Positions 9,191 through 17,659 of a DNA stretch of 56,587 bases are shown in pieces. Origin of the DNA: Ruegeria sp. Ofav3-42 (GTDB lineage: Bacteria > Pseudomonadota > Alphaproteobacteria > Rhodobacterales > Rhodobacteraceae); contig NZ_JAKRGB010000022.1 in the NCBI RefSeq assembly GCF_022347725.1, forward strand, positions 1-56,587, in the 5' to 3' direction. The position numbers were made by a program, and so were the translations under genes. Position 1 is the first letter of the stretch. Every line of letters starts with the position of its first letter. A model generated the notes under the pieces. The model did not search any database and was not told the origin of the DNA. It saw only the letters and a list, made by a program, of their open reading frames with translations.

Positions 9191-10192
9191 ATGACAGACA
9201 ATAACGAAAAATCCGTGCGTGGTATGAATGATATGGCAGGTGAGGGTATGAGTGAATCGGTGAAGGTTTCGATCCTGGTCGTCAGTTTCAACACCAGGGA
9301 TGAAACACTGGAGGCGCTTCGTTCGGTCGTGAAAGAGGCCCGGGACGTCCCGTATGAGTTAATCGTGGTCGATAATGCGTCCAAAGACGGCTCGGCTGCC
9401 GCGATCCGCGCCGAATTCCCGGATATAAGACTGATCGCTTCCGAGCAGAATCTCGGTTTTGGAAAAGCAAACAATCTGGCGGCAACTGAGGCAAAAGGTG
9501 ATTTCCTGCTGCTTCTGAACCCCGACACGGTCACATTGCGCGGGGCCGTTGACCGGCTGGTCGATTTTGCAATGGCATATCCCGATAACGGGATTTGGGG
9601 CGGGCGTCAGTACTACCCCGACCTCAGCCTGAACGCGACATCGTGCTGGCGCCAGATGACAATCTGGGGACAGCTTATGTGGGCCCTGGGTCTGCTGAAG
9701 ATGTTTCCCGACAACGGGCTGTTCAATTATGACGGCTACGGTGGATGGGACAGGTCCGACATTCGCGAGGTTGAAACGGTTTCCGGCAGCTTTCTGTTGA
9801 TCCGCAGGGACCTGTGGGAAAAGCTGGATGGCTTTGACACGACTTTTATCATGTATGGCGAAGACGCGGATCTTTGTTGCCGTGCCCGTCAGGCGGGGGC
9901 CAGACCCATTGTGACCCCGAACGCCGAAATCATTCACTATGGGGGGCGATCCGAAAAGGTCCGCGCTGACAAGATGGAGCGCCTTTTACGCGCGAAAGTC
10001 GCCTTTTCCGACACTCATTCGAATTCGTTCCATGCCTTTGTTTTCCGGCTGGTTTTCAGGACTCTGGTCATCGTGCGGCTTCTGGGGTTCAGCCTCAGGA
10101 AAGCCATCCGGCGGGATCAGAGGTCCGCGGATTCTTTCAATGCCTGGCGCGATGTCTGGGCACGGCGTCGTACTTGGCTACAGGGATATTGA
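9191..10192 (+). CDS. Family 2 glycosyltransferase (rhamnosyltransferase-like)
   Basis: A 333-residue GT2 enzyme of the COG1216 type. It shows VKVSILVVSFNTRDETLEAL, ELIVVDNASKDGS, the NLGFGKANN motif, LLLLNPDTV at the metal-binding site and MYGEDADLCCRARQAG towards the C-terminus. This pattern is shared with WbbL-like rhamnosyltransferases, but other deoxysugar transferases look the same. Several in-frame ATGs (9191, 9224, 9233, 9248) are possible. The last, preceded by GGTGAGGGT, is an attractive alternative because homologues start close to the VKVSILVVS strand. It sits between the GT4 and the pyruvyltransferase in one transcription unit. Confidence 0.87.
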   Translation: MTDNNEKSVRGMNDMAGEGMSESVKVSILVVSFNTRDETLEALRSVVKEARDVPYELIVVDNASKDGSAAAIRAEFPDIRLIASEQNLGFGKANNLAATEAKGDFLLLLNPDTVTLRGAVDRLVDFAMAYPDNGIWGGRQYYPDLSLNATSCWRQMTIWGQLMWALGLLKMFPDNGLFNYDGYGGWDRSDIREVETVSGSFLLIRRDLWEKLDGFDTTFIMYGEDADLCCRARQAGARPIVTPNAEIIHYGGRSEKVRADKMERLLRAKVAFSDTHSNSFHAFVFRLVFRTLVIVRLLGFSLRKAIRRDQRSADSFNAWRDVWARRRTWLQGY

Positions 10193-10196
10193 TCAA

Positions 10197-11507
10197 ATGC
10201 GGGATTTTGCGGCTAACACTTCATCCAAGCCCATCAGGCTTTGCCTTTTTGGTGCCTCTCCGGATACGGCAAACCTTGGTGTTTCAGCCCTGTTTCTTTC
10301 GGTGATGCACGGGATTGCAACCCGCCATCCAAACGCTCAGGTGACGGTTTTCGATTATGGGGCCGGACCGCGTTCCGCGACCCTTCATTTTGACGGAAAG
10401 CCGTTCAGTTTCACCCGCATTGGCGCCAATCTGTCACGCCGCTATTACCGTCGGGACAGCCTGTTCAACATGCGCATGAGCGCGGCACTTGGCGGGTTGG
10501 GAAATCCGGGCGTACAGGCAATCGCGCAGGCCGACGCCGTTCTCGATATCAGCGGCGGCGACAGTTTCGCGGATATCTACGGCCAAAAAAGATTCGACGC
10601 CATAACGCAGACCAAACAACTCGCCCTGCACCAGAACACGCCGCTGATCCTTCTGCCTCAGACCTACGGCCCGTTCAGCGCGCGCCCGGCGCGGCGCATC
10701 GCCAGTGACATCGTACGCACATGTGGCATGGCCTGGGCGCGTGACGAGCGGAGCTTTGAAACGCTGAAGGACCTGCTGGGTTCCGATTTCGATCCCGCGC
10801 GGCATGATACCGGGGTCGACGTTGCCTTTGCCCTGCCACGCAGTAGACCCGAAACCATGCCAGACAGGCTGGTGGAGTGGATGAAGCCGGAAAGACCGCG
10901 CCCGCTTATCGGCATCAATGTCAGCGGCCTGATCCACAACCGGGGGGAGGAAGGCTCCCGGCAGTTCGGCTTCATAAGCGACTATCGCGATATCATTCAC
11001 CAGACCCTGTCCCGGTATCTTGCGCAGACCGAGGCGAATATTGTGCTGATCCCGCATGTCCTGGCCGCAAAGAACAACCACGATACCGATCCCGAGGCCT
11101 GCTGGAATGCCGCCCGGGCGCTGAACAACGAGGAACGGCTGTTTGTTCTGGATGAGCGTTACGATGCCATGGAGATGAAATGGGTAATCTCTCAGCTTGA
11201 TTTCTTCTGTGGCACCCGCATGCATTCGACAATCGCAGGGCTGTCATCCGGAGTGCCGACAGCCGCTATCGCATACAGCAAGAAGACTTTGGGTGTCTTT
11301 GAAACCTGTGGGCAGGGTCAGCATGTGGTCGACCCGCGCAGTGAAACGCTTGAGCAATGCGTCGACGGTCTCTGGGAGGCATGGGAGCACAGGGCCAGTG
11401 CCGCAAAGACCCTGGCCGAGCATCTTCCGGACGTCAAAAACCGGGCGAAGGGCCAGATGGATCGGATTTTCGGCTATATCGAAAACGTGAAAAACACGTC
11501 CCGCTAG
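10197..11507 (+). CDS. Polysaccharide pyruvyltransferase family protein
   Basis: A 436-residue protein of the PF04230 (WcaK/CsaB/GumL-like) family, which attaches ketal pyruvate from phosphoenolpyruvate to sugars. Seen features are the N-terminal GASPDTANLGVSALF, VLDISGGDSFADIYG, LLPQTYGPF, LIGINVSGL in the middle and the C-terminal FFCGTRMHSTIAGLSSGVPTAAIAYSKK. Its frame is open back to 9939, but the start at ATG 10197, 4 bp after the previous stop, fits operon spacing and the family's length. Pyruvylation would give the EPS a negative charge. An FrhB-like protein, a family often found beside such transferases, is encoded at 40336. Confidence 0.88.
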   Translation: MRDFAANTSSKPIRLCLFGASPDTANLGVSALFLSVMHGIATRHPNAQVTVFDYGAGPRSATLHFDGKPFSFTRIGANLSRRYYRRDSLFNMRMSAALGGLGNPGVQAIAQADAVLDISGGDSFADIYGQKRFDAITQTKQLALHQNTPLILLPQTYGPFSARPARRIASDIVRTCGMAWARDERSFETLKDLLGSDFDPARHDTGVDVAFALPRSRPETMPDRLVEWMKPERPRPLIGINVSGLIHNRGEEGSRQFGFISDYRDIIHQTLSRYLAQTEANIVLIPHVLAAKNNHDTDPEACWNAARALNNEERLFVLDERYDAMEMKWVISQLDFFCGTRMHSTIAGLSSGVPTAAIAYSKKTLGVFETCGQGQHVVDPRSETLEQCVDGLWEAWEHRASAAKTLAEHLPDVKNRAKGQMDRIFGYIENVKNTSR

Positions 11508-11530
11508 CGTACCGTGGCGGCCGGTGATCC

Positions 11531-12427
11531 TTAGCGGCTCCAGTCGCCTTCGGCATGCATGGAGCGAGGCGTGAAGGCCATCTGCAACATTCTGCGCGCA
11601 CGATAGAGCCTGATCCTGACCAGGCACACCAAAGCCAGCACCCGTTCCCGGGCTCCCTGCACGCGGTTGGACAACAGTACCGTTCCGAATTCGCCCACTG
11701 GCGAGCCAGCAACGGCGATGGCCCGGGCCAGCCAGCGCAGCCTGCCGAAAGGTTTCGTGTAATAGTCCGAATAATCATGGGTGATGTGCCTGTCCCATTT
11801 TCGGGTCAGTTCCACAAAGGATTTGTGAGCGGGGTGGTGGACCACCATGTCTGCGGCATAGACCGTAGTATAACCAAGTGATTTTGCACGCAGGCCCCAT
11901 TCCCGATCTTCCGCAACCCCCAGCCCGACGAAGGGGCCAACCTTTTCGAAAACCTCCGCGCGCATGGCAAGATTGCCGGTGCCCGAATACCCTTCTGCAA
12001 TGTATTTCTGGTTGCGATACCCATACAGCCGCTCGTACGGCTCCAGAAAGGTGGGGTGCCCGGGGGTGGCGTATTGTACCTGGACATCGCCGCCGATTAC
12101 CTGTGTGCCGGGCTTCCGGAACGCCGTCTCGATCACCAAAAGCCAGTCCTCACTGGCATGGCAATCTGCGTCGATGAACGCCAGAATGTCACCACGCGCC
12201 TGCTCTGCGCCAAGGTTGCGACCGGGTCCGGGGCCGGGTGTCCCCTGAAACAAAAGCCGGACTCCGGGATGGCCGCTGCAGATATCCTGCGGGCTTTGCG
12301 CCGACCCGTTGTCCACGACAAGGAATTCCACATCCGAACCATGGTTCTTTTGCCGATGGAGCGCATCCAGACAGGTGCGCAGGTGTTCGGGCTGATTGTA
12401 ATGCGGAATGATGACGGAAATCAGCAT
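11531..12427 (-). CDS. Family 2 glycosyltransferase
   Basis: A GT2 protein of about 298 residues beginning MLISVIIPHYNQPEHL, with FLVVDNGSAQSP, AEQARGDILAFIDADCHASEDW (DxD) and a GVAEDREWGLRAKSLGY segment in the catalytic-base position. I use the ATG at 12427, which puts the start directly at the conserved first strand; the frame extends to a GTG at 12469 with no better ribosome binding site. It converges with the pyruvyltransferase (23 bp between stops). It probably adds another residue to the repeat unit. Confidence 0.86.
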   Translation of the reverse strand: MLISVIIPHYNQPEHLRTCLDALHRQKNHGSDVEFLVVDNGSAQSPQDICSGHPGVRLLFQGTPGPGPGRNLGAEQARGDILAFIDADCHASEDWLLVIETAFRKPGTQVIGGDVQVQYATPGHPTFLEPYERLYGYRNQKYIAEGYSGTGNLAMRAEVFEKVGPFVGLGVAEDREWGLRAKSLGYTTVYAADMVVHHPAHKSFVELTRKWDRHITHDYSDYYTKPFGRLRWLARAIAVAGSPVGEFGTVLLSNRVQGARERVLALVCLVRIRLYRARRMLQMAFTPRSMHAEGDWSR

Positions 12428-13002
12428 CGGGAGGCCCCGGAAAGAAATTGATGAAAACGTATTCTGCACCGGACAATCCAGAAAGGTATGAAGTGATCTG
12501 CCCCGGCCCTAAGATACATCGGTAATTTGCCGTTTCCCCGCGAATAAGAAATCAGAATCTCAGTTTGTCCGTGGTAAAGTGAAATGGCTTATACAGAAAG
12601 AGTCCAGTCAGAGAGCCTGCGGAATAGCTGCAATGGGGGCGGCAGGACCTGATCTGTTGGGTGTTGCGGATGCGGCGACAACGATTCGACCACCCCAGCT
12701 GTTCTAAAAATAGATACAGTTCCTGACAATGAATCATCTTTGATGTCCATTTTAAAACAACCGTTCTTGTCAGAAAGTCTGGAAAACGGTGGGTCGAACC
12801 CTGAAATTGATCAAAGAGCTGAGCGGTTAATGTGACGGCCGTCGCAAGAGATTCATCCCAAGGGGTAGGCGGGGAGAATTGTGGCCGTTACAATCGTGAT
12901 ATGATTGAATCGTATTGTGAGTTCGGCTGCGTCGTTTGATAGCCGCTTCCGGGCTTGCGTTGTTGTGTCGAGTGTTGATGTTTTTTGAAAGTAGTCGTTC
13001 GC
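12428..13002. other. Divergent intergenic region, promoters only
   Basis: This stretch of about 575 bp separates the minus-strand GT2 from the plus-strand ATPase/Wzz/kinase operon. I see no convincing gene. A TATGAT hexamer near 12900 could be the -10 element of the downstream operon; its -35 partner is weak. Confidence 0.4.
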
Positions 13003-13920
13003 ATGAGCTCCAATGATCTCTATGTCGGGCATTTCGGGCTGACCGAGCGGCCGTTCACGCTGCTGCCGGATCCGGGTTTTTTATTCTGGTCGAAAGTTCA
13101 CAAGCGCGCCTTCATGGTGCTGGAATTCGGCATCCTGTCGCGGGCGCCGATCACCCTGATCACCGGCGAGATCGGGTCGGGTAAGACAACCCTGATTCAA
13201 AAGCTGCTGAGCCAGATGGATGAGGATATCACCACCGGCCTGATCTCGAATGCGCATCGCGGGCGTGGCGAAATGTTGCAATGGGTTCTGAATGCGCTGG
13301 ATGTCCCGGTCAATCCGCGGGTGCCTTATGTGCAACTTTTCCAGACGTTGCTGGATTTCCTGGTTGCGGAATACGCCGCCGGTCGACGGGTGGCGCTGAT
13401 TTTCGACGAGGCACAGAACCTGTCGCGCGAAGGCCTCGAAGAACTGCGAATGCTGACCAATATCAATTCCAACAAGGACGAACTGGTGCAGCTGATCCTG
13501 GTTGGACAGCCCGAGTTGCGGGACATGGTTCTGGCTTCGAACATGCGCCAGCTGGCCCAGAGGGTGGCAGCCAGCTTCCACCTGCCCGGCATGGATCAAA
13601 AAACAGTCACCGCCTATATCGCGCACCGTTTGCAGGTCGCTGGCGGCACCGGTGAGGAATTCACCCCCGGGGCCTGTGCCATGGTATACGGGGCGACCGC
13701 AGGCATTCCGCGCCTGGTCAATCAGCTTTGCGAATTTGCCATGCTATATGCCTGGAGCGACGATAGCATGACCGTGTCAGAGAGAATCGTGCAAAACGTG
13801 CTGGACGATGACGTGTTCTTCGGAGCGCTGTCCACGCCGGCTGATGAAGGGAAAAAAAAACTTCAGGTTCTGACACTAAAACAGGAAGAGCGCGTCCTGC
13901 CAAAGGAAAAGGCGGGGTGA
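13003..13920 (+). CDS. ExeA/GspA-like AAA ATPase of exosortase-EPS loci
   Basis: A 305-residue P-loop ATPase. It starts MSSNDLYVGHFGLTERPFTLLPDP, with Walker A at about residues 45-52 (GEIGSGKTT), Walker B at about 130-136 (VALIFDEAQNLS), and the sensor region LVGQPELRDM. This architecture is that of the ExeA-like ATPase that accompanies PEP-CTERM/exosortase EPS loci. Its role there is unproven; coupling of ATP hydrolysis to envelope assembly is assumed. The ATG at 13003 is preferred over an upstream in-frame TTG at 12985 because the conserved domain starts there. It leads an operon with the Wzz-like and BY-kinase genes. Confidence 0.87.
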   Translation: MSSNDLYVGHFGLTERPFTLLPDPGFLFWSKVHKRAFMVLEFGILSRAPITLITGEIGSGKTTLIQKLLSQMDEDITTGLISNAHRGRGEMLQWVLNALDVPVNPRVPYVQLFQTLLDFLVAEYAAGRRVALIFDEAQNLSREGLEELRMLTNINSNKDELVQLILVGQPELRDMVLASNMRQLAQRVAASFHLPGMDQKTVTAYIAHRLQVAGGTGEEFTPGACAMVYGATAGIPRLVNQLCEFAMLYAWSDDSMTVSERIVQNVLDDDVFFGALSTPADEGKKKLQVLTLKQEERVLPKEKAG

Positions 13921-13972
13921 CAGTGCTGGATTACAATCGGGCTCAGTTCGACGGAAAACAGGATAGCTGAAC

Positions 13973-15499
13973 GTGGATTTACGGTTTTACTGGTCGATCT
14001 TTTCGCGGCGGCTGCCGTATTTCATGCTTGTCGCAACCGTGATCAGCGCGGTGTCGATCATCATCGCGTTCTCTCTGCCGCCAGCCTATGTGTCAGAGAT
14101 GAAACTGATCGTCGAAGCGCCCCGGATTCCCGACGATCTGGCCGCATCAACGGTGCGCACCCCGGCGCAGCAGCAGCTGGAGCTTCTTGAACAAAGGCTG
14201 CTGACCCGTGCCAATCTGATCGATATCGCCAACCGGCAGAGGGTATTCCCGGATATCTCGGAAATGTCACCGGACAGGATCGTCTCGGCGATGCGGGCCC
14301 GCACAACGGTGCGCGAAAGCAGCCACCGGGCTCCGGTGCCGCTGATGCAAATCAGCTTCGAGGCACGATCCGGCGCGGTCGCGGCGGGGGTGCTCAATGA
14401 GTATCTGAACCTGATCCAGCAGGAAGACGTCCGGTCCCGCACCGCGCGCGCGGCGCAGACACTGGAGTTTTTCGAGCAGGAAGTGGCGCGCCTGAGCGAA
14501 GAACTTGCCAAACGCAATGCCCGCCTGCTTGCCTTTAAGACCGAAAACTCCGATGCGCTGCCCGAAAGCCTTGACTACAAGCTCAGCCAGCAAACGCTTC
14601 TGCAAGAGCGCCAGGCGATGCTCGAACGCGAAATCGCGGGCCTTGAGGATCAGCGCCAGAACCTGATCCTGATCTTCGAGTCCACCGGACGGGTGAACGG
14701 CTACGATGGGGCGCAGCAGTCTCCGGAAAGCCGGGAACTTGAAGATCTCCGTCGCCAGCTCAGCGAGGCACTGATCGTCTATTCCGAACAGAACCCGCGC
14801 GTAAAGGTGCTCAAGGCACGCATCGCCGAGATGGAAAAGACGGTTCAGCCCCGTGCGGAAGACGAGGGGGACACCACGGGCAACGCCCTGCTTGACGTAC
14901 AACTGGCCGAGATCGCAACCCGTATCGACGTGCTCAGGGGGCAGCAGTCCGCGACCCAGGCGCGGCTGGAAAAAGTGACTGACACGATCAACCGGACGCC
15001 TGCCACATCAATCCGGATCGAGGAACTGACCCAGGCCCGGGACAACCTGCAACAACAGTACAATCTGGCCGTTGACCGGCTGTCCCGGGCCAGTACCGGC
15101 GAACGGATCGAGGTGACGGCGCAGGGACAGCGCGTGTCCGTAATCGAACCACCGGTTGTGCCGAACCGGCCATCCAAGCCCAACCGGGCCGTGATCGCCG
15201 CCGGTGGCTGCTTTATGGGGATTCTCGCCGGGCTTGGTCTGGTTGTGCTGCTGGAACTGCTGAACCGATCTGTCCGGCGGCCGGAAGACCTGATCGCGCG
15301 CCTGGATATCACGCCTCTGGCGACCATTCCCTACATCCCGACACCGGGGGAAATCTGGCGGCGGCGGGGGTTCAAGCTGATGCGGATCACGATCATATTC
15401 ATTACCGTGTCGGCAGGAGTATATGCGATACATACCTATTATCAGCCGCTGGATCTGGTGGCCGAGAGGGTTATGGAAAAAATCGGAACGCGTTGGTGA
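13973..15499 (+). CDS. Polysaccharide chain-length determinant (Wzz/GumC-type co-polymerase)
   Basis: A 508-residue inner-membrane protein. A first transmembrane helix (about residues 17-38, YFMLVATVISAVSIIIAF) is followed by a large periplasmic coiled-coil-rich region (about 150-340, with repeated Q/E-rich heptads). A conserved proline-rich PPVVPNRPSKPNR precedes the second helix at about residue 405, and a short third hydrophobic stretch lies near 465. This is the topology of Wzz/GumC proteins lacking a fused kinase. It sets EPS chain length and is activated by the separate BY-kinase encoded 41 bp downstream. The start is GTG at 13973 with AGGA at the right distance. Confidence 0.9.
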   Translation: MDLRFYWSIFSRRLPYFMLVATVISAVSIIIAFSLPPAYVSEMKLIVEAPRIPDDLAASTVRTPAQQQLELLEQRLLTRANLIDIANRQRVFPDISEMSPDRIVSAMRARTTVRESSHRAPVPLMQISFEARSGAVAAGVLNEYLNLIQQEDVRSRTARAAQTLEFFEQEVARLSEELAKRNARLLAFKTENSDALPESLDYKLSQQTLLQERQAMLEREIAGLEDQRQNLILIFESTGRVNGYDGAQQSPESRELEDLRRQLSEALIVYSEQNPRVKVLKARIAEMEKTVQPRAEDEGDTTGNALLDVQLAEIATRIDVLRGQQSATQARLEKVTDTINRTPATSIRIEELTQARDNLQQQYNLAVDRLSRASTGERIEVTAQGQRVSVIEPPVVPNRPSKPNRAVIAAGGCFMGILAGLGLVVLLELLNRSVRRPEDLIARLDITPLATIPYIPTPGEIWRRRGFKLMRITIIFITVSAGVYAIHTYYQPLDLVAERVMEKIGTRW

Positions 15500-15540
15500 T
15501 CCACCGCGTGAACAGCTTTGATCGGGAAGGGTAACGGTCG

Positions 15541-16374
15541 ATGGAAAAACTGCAGGTTGCCATAGAAAAGGCGCGGTCGCAGCGGCAGAAAGCCGGTGAA
15601 TCCCGTCCTGCCGCCGCACCGGTGGCAAAACCTGTCAAACCGACAGACGAAAGCCTGCGCACGTGCTGGAAAGATCTGGCCCCGATCGAAGTACCCGAGT
15701 CCGTCATCACCCAGAACCGGCTTGTTGCCAGCGCCGACGGTCCTGCTGCGGCCCCGTTTGACATGCTGCGCACCCGTATTCTGCAACAAGCCAAAAGCCG
15801 GGACTGGAAGCGGGTCGCGCTGGTTTCACCGCACAGCGCCTGCGGCAAGAGCACCACGGCGGCCAATCTCGCATTCAGCTTCGGGCGCCAGTCCGACCTG
15901 CGCACGATTGTTCTGGACCTCGACCTGCGCCGCAGTGGATTGCGCAGAATTCTCGGCCAGCACTGCCAGCACACAATGGCCGATGTGCTACGAGGAGAAG
16001 TGCCGTTTTCCAAGCATGCTCAGCGGCTTGGCGACAACGTGGCGCTGGGGTTTAATGGCAGCACCGTCCGGAGTGCCGCCGAGGTCCTGCAAAGCGGGAA
16101 AGCCAGCGAGGTTCTGAATTCGATACAAGCCGGGTTCGAACCGGATCTCATGCTGTTCGACATGCCCCCGCTGATGGAGGTCGATGACAATTTCGGTTTT
16201 CTCGGAAATGTGGATTGCGCCCTGTTGCTGATCGAAGCCGAACGCACCACCGTCGACCAGATAGATGTAGCCGAGCGCCAGCTGTCGGAACTGACGAATG
16301 TGATGGGTGTCGTTTTGAACAAAGCCCATTATACAGAGGGCGCGTATGGATATGGATATGGGTATGGGTATTAA
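15541..16374 (+). CDS. Bacterial tyrosine kinase (BY-kinase, CpsD/EpsC-like)
   Basis: A 277-residue MinD/ParA-fold tyrosine autokinase. Walker A is SPHSACGKSTTA (about residue 97 onward), Walker A' is TIVLDLDLRRSG and Walker B is LMLFDMPPL. The C-terminus ends in a tyrosine cluster (GAYGYGYGYGY), the site of autophosphorylation in this family. It works with the Wzz-like protein immediately upstream to control EPS polymerisation and export. The tail is encoded by a tandem hexanucleotide (TATGGA/TATGGG) array, so tyrosine number could vary by slippage. It is the last gene of this operon before the transposon and replication region. Confidence 0.92.
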   Translation: MEKLQVAIEKARSQRQKAGESRPAAAPVAKPVKPTDESLRTCWKDLAPIEVPESVITQNRLVASADGPAAAPFDMLRTRILQQAKSRDWKRVALVSPHSACGKSTTAANLAFSFGRQSDLRTIVLDLDLRRSGLRRILGQHCQHTMADVLRGEVPFSKHAQRLGDNVALGFNGSTVRSAAEVLQSGKASEVLNSIQAGFEPDLMLFDMPPLMEVDDNFGFLGNVDCALLLIEAERTTVDQIDVAERQLSELTNVMGVVLNKAHYTEGAYGYGYGYGY

Positions 16375-16575
16375 GCCCACATCCCGCTGAATTTCTGTTG
16401 GCGCTGCGCCCCCGGCTCAAGATAAACGGTTTCATCGCCTCTTCTCTCGGCCGGGAAACCATAGGGCGCTTACGGGTGACGGCAGAATAGTACGGCAATG
16501 TAATCCGCCGCAGATTAAGAGCTACAGAGTCACGCTCTGATCTTCCAAAATCTTGCCCCACGTAAAAATTTCGTA

Positions 16576-16609
16576 CTGCCTATACTGAACCCCATCCCGG
16601 TATAGGCAG
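16576..16609. repeat. Perfect 10-bp inverted repeat with 14-nt loop
   Basis: CTGCCTATAC at 16576-16585 is mirrored by GTATAGGCAG at 16600-16609. It lies just beyond the stop codon of the transposase remnant (16617), between it and the BY-kinase gene. It lacks a T-run, so it may be a leftover transposon-end structure or a protein-binding site and not a normal terminator. Confidence 0.5.
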
Positions 16610-16616
16610 GGTCGTA

Positions 16617-16840
16617 TCATAAGGAGTGACGGCTTTGATTTTTCCACCTGTATTCGCCGGTAAGGAGAATGTGGGCCATCCCAGTGGCGAGATATGCGCG
16701 AAAAGATGATCTGGACAGTCCAGACCGGCGTGCTTTCGCGCGGTGATCGCTTCTCCGAGATTTTCAGTTTTCCAGTAGATGATGATGGCTGCAAGGAGAT
16801 TTAGCCCAGCCATTCGATAGTGCTGGCCCTTGGCAAGGCT
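16617..16840 (-). pseudogene. C-terminal remnant of a Tn3-family transposase (frameshifted)
   Basis: Translation on the minus strand gives QHYRMAGLNLLAAIIIYW, then LFAHISPLGW, and after a one-base frame change AHILLTGEYRWKNQSRHSL and a stop at 16617-16619. The GLNLL-(hydrophobic)-W and HLSPLGW-HI-LTG-Y-W motifs are the last segment of Tn3-type (DDE) transposases. Everything upstream of about 16840 is missing and a G is lost in the GGATGG run, so this is a dead remnant. It abuts the broken trbB-like gene, so a Tn3-type insertion followed by deletion probably removed the rest of both. Confidence 0.78.
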
Positions 16841-17142
16841 ACGCCGACTTCAACAGCGGGTTTGACCGCCACTTGGGCCCGCCACAGCGAACCTGCGATT
16901 TCAAATTGCGAACAGGCTAGCGGCGTTTTGCTGGAGATCGGATTTCCGCCCGCCAGGTCCTGCGCCAGCGCTTGTGCGTCATCGTCACCCAGCGGATCCT
17001 CAAGCGGGCGCATGGCAGGTTCGCCGCTGCGCTCGACCCAGATCCGTCCATCAGGGTTCAGGACGATTTCAGACAGGTGCGGACCGGAGAGCAATTGCTC
17101 TCCGAACACTCGTTTCAACGTGCTTTCAAGATGGCGGCTCAC
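16801..17142 (-). pseudogene. Truncated TrbB/VirB11-type secretion ATPase gene
   Basis: The first roughly 100 residues match the N-terminal domain of the conjugation ATPase family: LSEIVLNPDGRIWVERSG, then a PISSKTPL motif and a WRAQVAVKPAVEVGVAL segment. Family members are usually about 300 residues or more and carry a Walker A motif; here the frame ends at 113 residues, before any P-loop. The last codons (STIEWLG) overlap the Tn3 transposase remnant in another frame, placing the break near 16835-16840. The start ATG overlaps the stop of the gene upstream (17139-17142), a vestige of a transfer operon. Confidence 0.7.
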
Positions 17143-17621
17143 CGGCTGATGCCCCGATCTCCCTTGGCGCGATCCGCGCGTTCCCGGCGCAAGCGCTCCT
17201 GCACCTCCAGGTCCCGGTCAACCTGACGATCAATGTTCTTCACATCCCAGGCCTTCCGGGTGACATTGACCCGCTCCATCTCGTCCGTCTCGGTATTCCT
17301 GCGCGCGCGGGTGACTTCTTCCTTGCCCGTTTCGACAAAGGTGACCATGTCGCCGATCGAGATGTTGTTCCGCGCCATCTGGTCTTGCAGAGCTGTGCCC
17401 CAAATCCGGTACAGCGCGTCTTTGCCGTCGACCGTCATATCCACATAGAACGATATGCTGCTCGGATCGTCGGGACGCACCAGGCTTTCTTTCGCGTCGA
17501 TGATGACACCGGTGACGCCTGAGATCGCGCCGACCGTGACAGATCTGACTAAGCAGGGGCATGGCGAACCTGCCGCGAAGTCTACGCCAAGGCTCTGCCA
17601 GAGGTGGTCTGCCACGTCCAT
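17139..17621 (-). CDS. Probable conjugation-associated protein, possibly a relaxase C-terminal fragment
   Basis: A 160-residue open frame with no certain family. The middle (VTGVIIDAKESL, then SISFYVDMTVDGKDALYRIWG and GDMVTFVETGKEEVTRARRN) resembles the small beta-rich KfrB-like domain at the C-terminus of several plasmid relaxases and primases, and the end is basic and charged (RDLEVQERLRRERADR). It overlaps the trbB-like start by 4 nt, as in transfer operons. An in-frame stop lies just upstream of its ATG, and a neighbouring frame continues similar-looking sequence upstream (17560-17631). This may therefore be the tail of a longer frameshifted gene. Confidence 0.45.
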   Translation of the reverse strand: MDVADHLWQSLGVDFAAGSPCPCLVRSVTVGAISGVTGVIIDAKESLVRPDDPSSISFYVDMTVDGKDALYRIWGTALQDQMARNNISIGDMVTFVETGKEEVTRARRNTETDEMERVNVTRKAWDVKNIDRQVDRDLEVQERLRRERADRAKGDRGISR

Positions 17622-17659
17622 TTTCGATCACGCTATCATCGGCCCTGTCCCTCTCACGT

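Noticed and set aside
9939..10196. Longer N-terminal extension of the pyruvyltransferase
   Set aside because: It would overlap the glycosyltransferase gene by about 250 bp, and the conserved domain begins after 10197.
12552..12737. 61-residue minus-strand frame in the divergent region
   Set aside because: No homology signal and no ribosome binding site, and it lies within a probable promoter region.
17139..17621. Toxin-antitoxin pair between the BY-kinase and repC
   Set aside because: Neighbouring small genes show conjugation-like features and a broken ATPase, not a two-gene toxin-antitoxin layout.
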